Assembly (NCBI RefSeq): GCF_018128545.1
Contig: NZ_JAGSND010000001.1
Location: forward strand, 296,153-360,152
Origin: Sinanaerobacter chloroacetimidivorans
GTDB lineage: Bacteria; Bacillota; Clostridia; Peptostreptococcales; Anaerovoracaceae
Reading direction: 5' to 3'
Length of the DNA stretch: 64,000 nt
Shown here in pieces: positions 61,271 to 64,000 of the stretch (the first letter of the stretch is position 1; every line of letters begins with the position of its first letter). Position numbers and translations under genes: made by a program. The notes beneath the pieces were generated by a model. It saw nothing but the letters and a program-made list of their open reading frames with translations, was not told the origin of the DNA and searched no databases.

Positions 61271-61300
61271 CTATTTCCTAGATGTATATTTTGGGAATAG
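61271..61300. other. Right attachment site (dif-like Xer site, attR)
   Basis: Arm TATTTCCTAGA, centre TGTATA, arm TTTTGGGAATA (61272-61299). The left arm resembles the CTTCCTAGA part of Bacillus dif. Centre plus right arm (61283-61300) match attL exactly. Confidence 0.8.
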
Positions 61301-61757
61301 ATAAATGATATTCCAGAGATTCCTTATAAATTTCCATAAACTCTTATGGATCCAGACATTTTCATTAATAAATATACTTTAATAAATTTATTATTATTTT
61401 TAATACCCATCTGATCAAAGATCCACTTCTCATGTTTTGAATTCTATTTTTATTTTTAGGGCAAATTTTTATTTTATCTATTTATAGTAATTACTTTTTC
61501 TGATTGTAGACATTTATATAGTAAATTTGCTTTTAAATTTCGTTTTCTTATTATATTCATATAACTTTCTTCAATTATTAACCTTAAAATTCTATGTTTC
61601 GGCTAAACATAAGTATTTGCAATGCTTTTGTTCCTTGAGGCTCTAAAATGCGTTTTAAGCGATTTTTTTTGATTCTTAAAGGTTTTATACCTTTCACTAA
61701 AGTGTTGAAATAATCTTTCATTGTAATTATCACGTATAGGATTCGATTTTGGAAATT
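61301..61757. other. A+T-rich non-coding chromosomal flank right of the prophage
   Basis: No gene, RNA gene or promoter recognised in 457 bases. By hand count the plus strand has more C than G here (about 60 to 46), opposite to the left flank. A small dyad AAAGGT/ACCTTT lies near 61679. Confidence 0.5.
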
Positions 61758-62072
61758 TCATATGTAATCCGGCACTAATATTTTTTGCCCAGGAATAAGA
61801 CTATCGGCAGATATATGATTGATTTCACATATTTCGTAAATAACTGATCTGGTATCAAATCCGGTTGGGCCAAATTCCTTGGCAATGTTCCATAAAGTAT
61901 CACCAGGCTGAATCTGAATTTCCGTATAGGTCATTTTTGTTAAGCTGTCGGAAGTATTTAATCCAATAATAGTATTCATTGAAGTAATCATAAAAAATAA
62001 GACTATGGCCATAAAAATTGTAAACCTTACTTTTGATTTGATTCTATATTTTCTTTTAATATTCGTATTCAT
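61758..62072 (-). CDS. yneA: YneA-like SOS cell-division inhibitor (LysM)
   Basis: 104 residues, AGGAGG upstream of ATG at 62072. Basic N terminus, one membrane helix (about 17-35), and a C-terminal LysM domain (about 52-103, IQPGDTLWNIAKEFG ... ICEINHISADSLIPGQKILVP). Size and layout equal YneA, which halts septation during DNA damage. Three SOS-box-like sites lie upstream. Unlike in Bacillus, no divergent lexA is adjacent. Confidence 0.82.
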   Translation of the reverse strand: MNTNIKRKYRIKSKVRFTIFMAIVLFFMITSMNTIIGLNTSDSLTKMTYTEIQIQPGDTLWNIAKEFGPTGFDTRSVIYEICEINHISADSLIPGQKILVPDYI

Positions 62073-62103
62073 TTGGTTACCTCCTGATAATTTACATTTT
62101 CAA

Positions 62104-62175
62104 GAACCTATGTTCTTTGAAAATATCATATCAGAATGTTTGTTCTTTGTAAAGAAGAATTTGAAACACTTGTTC
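62104..62175 (-). promoter_or_regulatory. SOS box and two near-matches before yneA
   Basis: GAAC-CTAT-GTTC (62104-62115) is a perfect SOS box; GAAT-GTTT-GTTC (62134-62145) and AAAC-ACTT-GTTC (62164-62175) each differ at one conserved base and are spaced exactly 30 bases apart. Confidence 0.75.
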
Positions 62176-62278
62176 TTTTTTGTTTATTAAAGAACAAAAT
62201 CCGGAGAAAGTTTTCTATTCGCACGTGTTGCCCAAAAGGCAAACACCAAAGTGCTTTCTTTGATATTTCAAATTATAA

Positions 62279-62321
62279 AAAAGAGCGAATTACGAAATTA
62301 AAGATTTCTATTCGCTCTTTT
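62279..62321 (-). terminator. Terminator of the VTT-family gene
   Basis: Twelve perfect pairs (AAAAGAGCGAAT and complement), 19-base loop, U-run on the minus strand. Confidence 0.8.
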
Positions 62322-62331
62322 GCCTTCGGGA

Positions 62332-63063
62332 CTATTTCACCATCTTTTGATACGTTTTATCAGCCCACCTCAAAAATCTGTTTCTTTGCAGTAGCCCAAT
62401 GATACAAGCAACTACAGCAACAATGCCTAATATAATCAAGCCGGTATAGCTGTCGTTTTTGAACATGCTTCCCATCATGACACTTCCCATCAAAGCCGGC
62501 GTTCGTCCTACCAATGAAAGAAATAAAAAAGGTTTCATTTTTATTTCAGAAACACCGGCAGCATATACAAATAAATCTTTCGGAATCCCTGGAATCAAAT
62601 AAATCACAAATAAAACAATATAGGCCCTTTTACTGTTTAGAACATGAACAAACCTGGTAAATCGTTCCTCTCCGAAAAAAAGATGCATCGCATCCTTTCC
62701 CAGCCATCTGGCAAGATAAAAGGTGATAAACGTACCGAATGTGACTCCGATAATGGAATATAAGTAGCCAAACCAAAAGGAATAGGCGTATCCTGCCGCG
62801 AACTGCAAAGCCTGCCCTGGCAATACTGAGATTATGATCTGGAGGATCTGCAAACCGATATAAACGAATATACTGGCAGTTTTATACTGTAATAAAAAAG
62901 AATTTATTTCCTCCAGACTGTTAAAATGGCTAATGAATTCCGGATAGTTAAAATAAACGTAAGCAGGGATACCAATGATAAAACCAAGTAGAACAAGCAG
63001 TTTTATAATGGAAACAAACGTTCTTATTTGTTTTTTTCTTTTATAATGATTACCTTGATTCAT
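62332..63063 (-). CDS. TVP38/TMEM64 (VTT/DedA-like) membrane protein
   Basis: 243 residues from ATG at 63063 (AGGTGTG upstream). About six hydrophobic segments; the VTT core includes VLPGQALQFAAGYAYSFWFGYLYS and IPGIPKDLFVYAAGV with the conserved Gly/Pro re-entrant loops. Family members move lipids across the membrane or affect its energetics; the substrate here is unknown. Confidence 0.88.
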   Translation of the reverse strand: MNQGNHYKRKKQIRTFVSIIKLLVLLGFIIGIPAYVYFNYPEFISHFNSLEEINSFLLQYKTASIFVYIGLQILQIIISVLPGQALQFAAGYAYSFWFGYLYSIIGVTFGTFITFYLARWLGKDAMHLFFGEERFTRFVHVLNSKRAYIVLFVIYLIPGIPKDLFVYAAGVSEIKMKPFLFLSLVGRTPALMGSVMMGSMFKNDSYTGLIILGIVAVVACIIGLLQRNRFLRWADKTYQKMVK

Positions 63064-63092
63064 GATCACACCTGCAACATCTTATTATCCAA

Positions 63093-64000
63093 CTATGAAA
63101 AGCGAAGCAAATCCTTCTCCAATAAGGTTTGTAATGCTTTAATGACACCGAATTTGGAATGCTCGTAAGTTAATCCGCCTTGAAAATATACAATATATGG
63201 AGGCCGTATAGGAGCATCGGCACTTAATTCAATGGAAGAGCCCTGAACGAAAGCACCTGCGGCCATAATTACCTGATCTTCGTAACCTGGCATATCCCAT
63301 GGAACAGGCTTTACATGAGAATCGATAGGAGCTGCCGCCTGAATTCCTTCACAGAAAGCAATGACAGCTTCAGGGCTGCCAAGTTTTACAGCCTCAATAA
63401 TATCACTTCTTTTATCTGCCGGCTTTGGACACACTTCGAATCCTAGATTTTCAAATACTTTTGCACATAAAATAGCTCCCTTCACAGCTCCGTTTACAGT
63501 TTTGGGTGCTATAAAAAGTCCCTGAAACATGGTACGTGACTGTCCAAAGGTAAGACCGCATTCCCCGCCGATTCCCGGAGATGTCATCCGATAGGAAATC
63601 TTCTCAATTAAATCGGCCCTACCCGCGATATATCCTCCGGTAAGTGCCAGACCTCCTCCCGGATTTTTTATCAGGGAACCTGCGACCACATCCGCCCCAA
63701 CCTCAGTGGGCTCTTTGGTATCTAAAAACTCTCCGTAACAATTATCTACCATGCAGATAATATCCGAATTGATCGATTTCACAAAGGATGCCCATTTTTG
63801 GATTTCTTCTATTGTTATTGCCTTCCTCCAGCCGTAACCTGTAGCCCTCTGAACTGTTACGATTTTAGTTTTTGGTGTAATGGCATTTTTTAATCCATCA
63901 AAATCTATCGTACCGTCCGGAAGTAACTCCACCTGTCGATAATGGATTCCAAAATCTTTCAGAGAGCCTCTCCCTTCTCCCCTGATGCCAATAACCTCTT
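63093..64000 (-). CDS. Methionine gamma-lyase family protein (aluminium-resistance/YnbB type), 5' part outside window
   Basis: The frame is open to the right edge: codons before the internal GTG at 63932 read EVIGIRGEGRGSLKDFG, continuous with the body, so the gene is cut. About 302 of roughly 420 residues are present. PLP-enzyme features: IVTVQRATGYGWRKA, MVDNCYGEF (Asp for the pyridine nitrogen) and SLIKNPGGGLALTGGYI (PLP lysine in the KNPGG context). Such genes in Firmicutes usually lie near miaA-hfq and lexA; substrate not firmly known. Confidence 0.88.
   Translation of the reverse strand, partial: EVIGIRGEGRGSLKDFGIHYRQVELLPDGTIDFDGLKNAITPKTKIVTVQRATGYGWRKAITIEEIQKWASFVKSINSDIICMVDNCYGEFLDTKEPTEVGADVVAGSLIKNPGGGLALTGGYIAGRADLIEKISYRMTSPGIGGECGLTFGQSRTMFQGLFIAPKTVNGAVKGAILCAKVFENLGFEVCPKPADKRSDIIEAVKLGSPEAVIAFCEGIQAAAPIDSHVKPVPWDMPGYEDQVIMAAGAFVQGSSIELSADAPIRPPYIVYFQGGLTYEHSKFGVIKALQTLLEKDLLRFS

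Larger units (their letters stand above)
52380..61282 (-). mobile_element. Integrated 8.9-kb rolling-circle phage using host Xer (putative membrane-containing virus)
   Basis: One copy of the element lies between the Xer cores of attL and attR. All 22 genes are on the minus strand and packed nearly end to end. Modules in transcription order: early/replication (118-aa Cys protein to HUH Rep), small zinc-finger and accessory genes, packaging ATPase, terminator and new promoter, capsid/spike candidates, small membrane proteins, lysis/entry enzymes. There is no integrase, transposase, tail, terminase-large or portal gene. Integration by host XerC/XerD is inferred from the dif-like ends. Nearest known architecture in my judgement: single-jelly-roll membrane viruses; filamentous phage is less likely because of the two lysins and the ATPase type. 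Confidence 0.8.

Noticed and set aside
52380-61282. Filamentous (inovirus) prophage
   Set aside because: Size, Rep and dif insertion fit, but the ATPase lacks the Zot membrane helix, no typical signal-peptide coat or pIII is seen, and two peptidoglycan-cutting enzymes plus a holin-like gene do not fit extrusion without lysis. Kept as the main alternative.
52380-61282. Tectivirus-like or tailed phage remnant
   Set aside because: There is no protein-primed polymerase, no double-size capsid gene, and no portal, large terminase or tail gene; the gene set is compact and looks complete.
1-64000. CRISPR array, insertion sequence, tRNA or rRNA genes
   Set aside because: I read for regularly spaced repeats, transposase motifs and cloverleaf or CCA-ended genes and saw none; a tRNA scan would be needed to be certain.

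Overview
The window looks like the chromosome of an endospore-forming anaerobic member of the Clostridia (Eubacteriales; an Anaerovoracaceae-like lineage is my guess, genus unknown). Reasons: A+T-rich Firmicutes-style promoters and strong GGAGG ribosome sites, the acetyl-branch dap genes, ireB, UPF0291, rpmF/rplU/rpmA/obgE, and a set of sporulation genes (ftsK/spoIIIE, spoIVFA, spoIVFB, a BofC-like gene, spoIVB, spo0A).

Layout. 0-3 kb: tail of a membrane protein, tmcAL, ackA, rpmF. 3-6.4 kb: a minus-strand lysine/diaminopimelate operon asd-dapA-dapB-dapH. 6.5-14 kb: ftsK-rimO-pgsA-cinA-recA, with an SOS box at recA. 14-20 kb: a catabolic island made of a GntR/FCD regulator with three copies of one palindromic operator, a DUF6282-type hydrolase, a cupin, an HpcH/HpaI aldolase and a TRAP transporter. 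20-28 kb: a nucleoside salvage operon (LacI regulator, ribokinase, nucleoside hydrolase, BMP-type lipoprotein, ABC transporter). 29-32 kb: rplU (with a long Lys/Ala/Pro tail), rpmA (without the usual Firmicutes N-terminal extension), obgE, and a LexA-like S24 repressor. 32-41 kb: HD hydrolase, spoIVFAB, two tRNA/rRNA-associated radical-SAM partner genes, comEA, BofC-like, spoIVB, spo0A. 41-50 kb: iscS-iscU, an aldo/keto reductase, a diguanylate cyclase, alaS-ireB-ruvX. 50-52 kb: gene remnants, a cupredoxin lipoprotein pair and orphan genes.

52.4-61.3 kb: the most interesting part. An 8.9-kb block carries 22 small, tightly packed minus-strand genes and is bounded by a dif-like Xer recombination site on each side (18-bp identical core). 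It has an HUH rolling-circle Rep, an FtsK/HerA-type packaging ATPase, two or three beta-rich candidate capsid/spike proteins, at least five small membrane proteins, a zinc D,D-peptidase-like enzyme, a holin-like protein and a glucosaminidase, but no integrase and no recognisable repressor. I interpret it as a prophage of a small, probably membrane-containing icosahedral virus that replicates by rolling circle and integrates with the host Xer recombinase. The gene order ATPase, small membrane protein, two small beta-rich proteins resembles that of the single-jelly-roll viruses (P23-77/sphaerolipovirus-type), but the genome is half the size and the replication module differs.

The insertion point appears to be the chromosomal dif in the replication terminus: genes to the left run mostly on the plus strand, those to the right on the minus strand, and the G/C skew of the non-coding flanks reverses across the element. 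Just beyond it lies an SOS-controlled YneA-like division inhibitor with three SOS-box-like sites, then a VTT-family membrane protein and the 3' part of a methionine gamma-lyase-family gene cut by the window edge. No tRNA, rRNA, CRISPR array or classical insertion sequence was seen.
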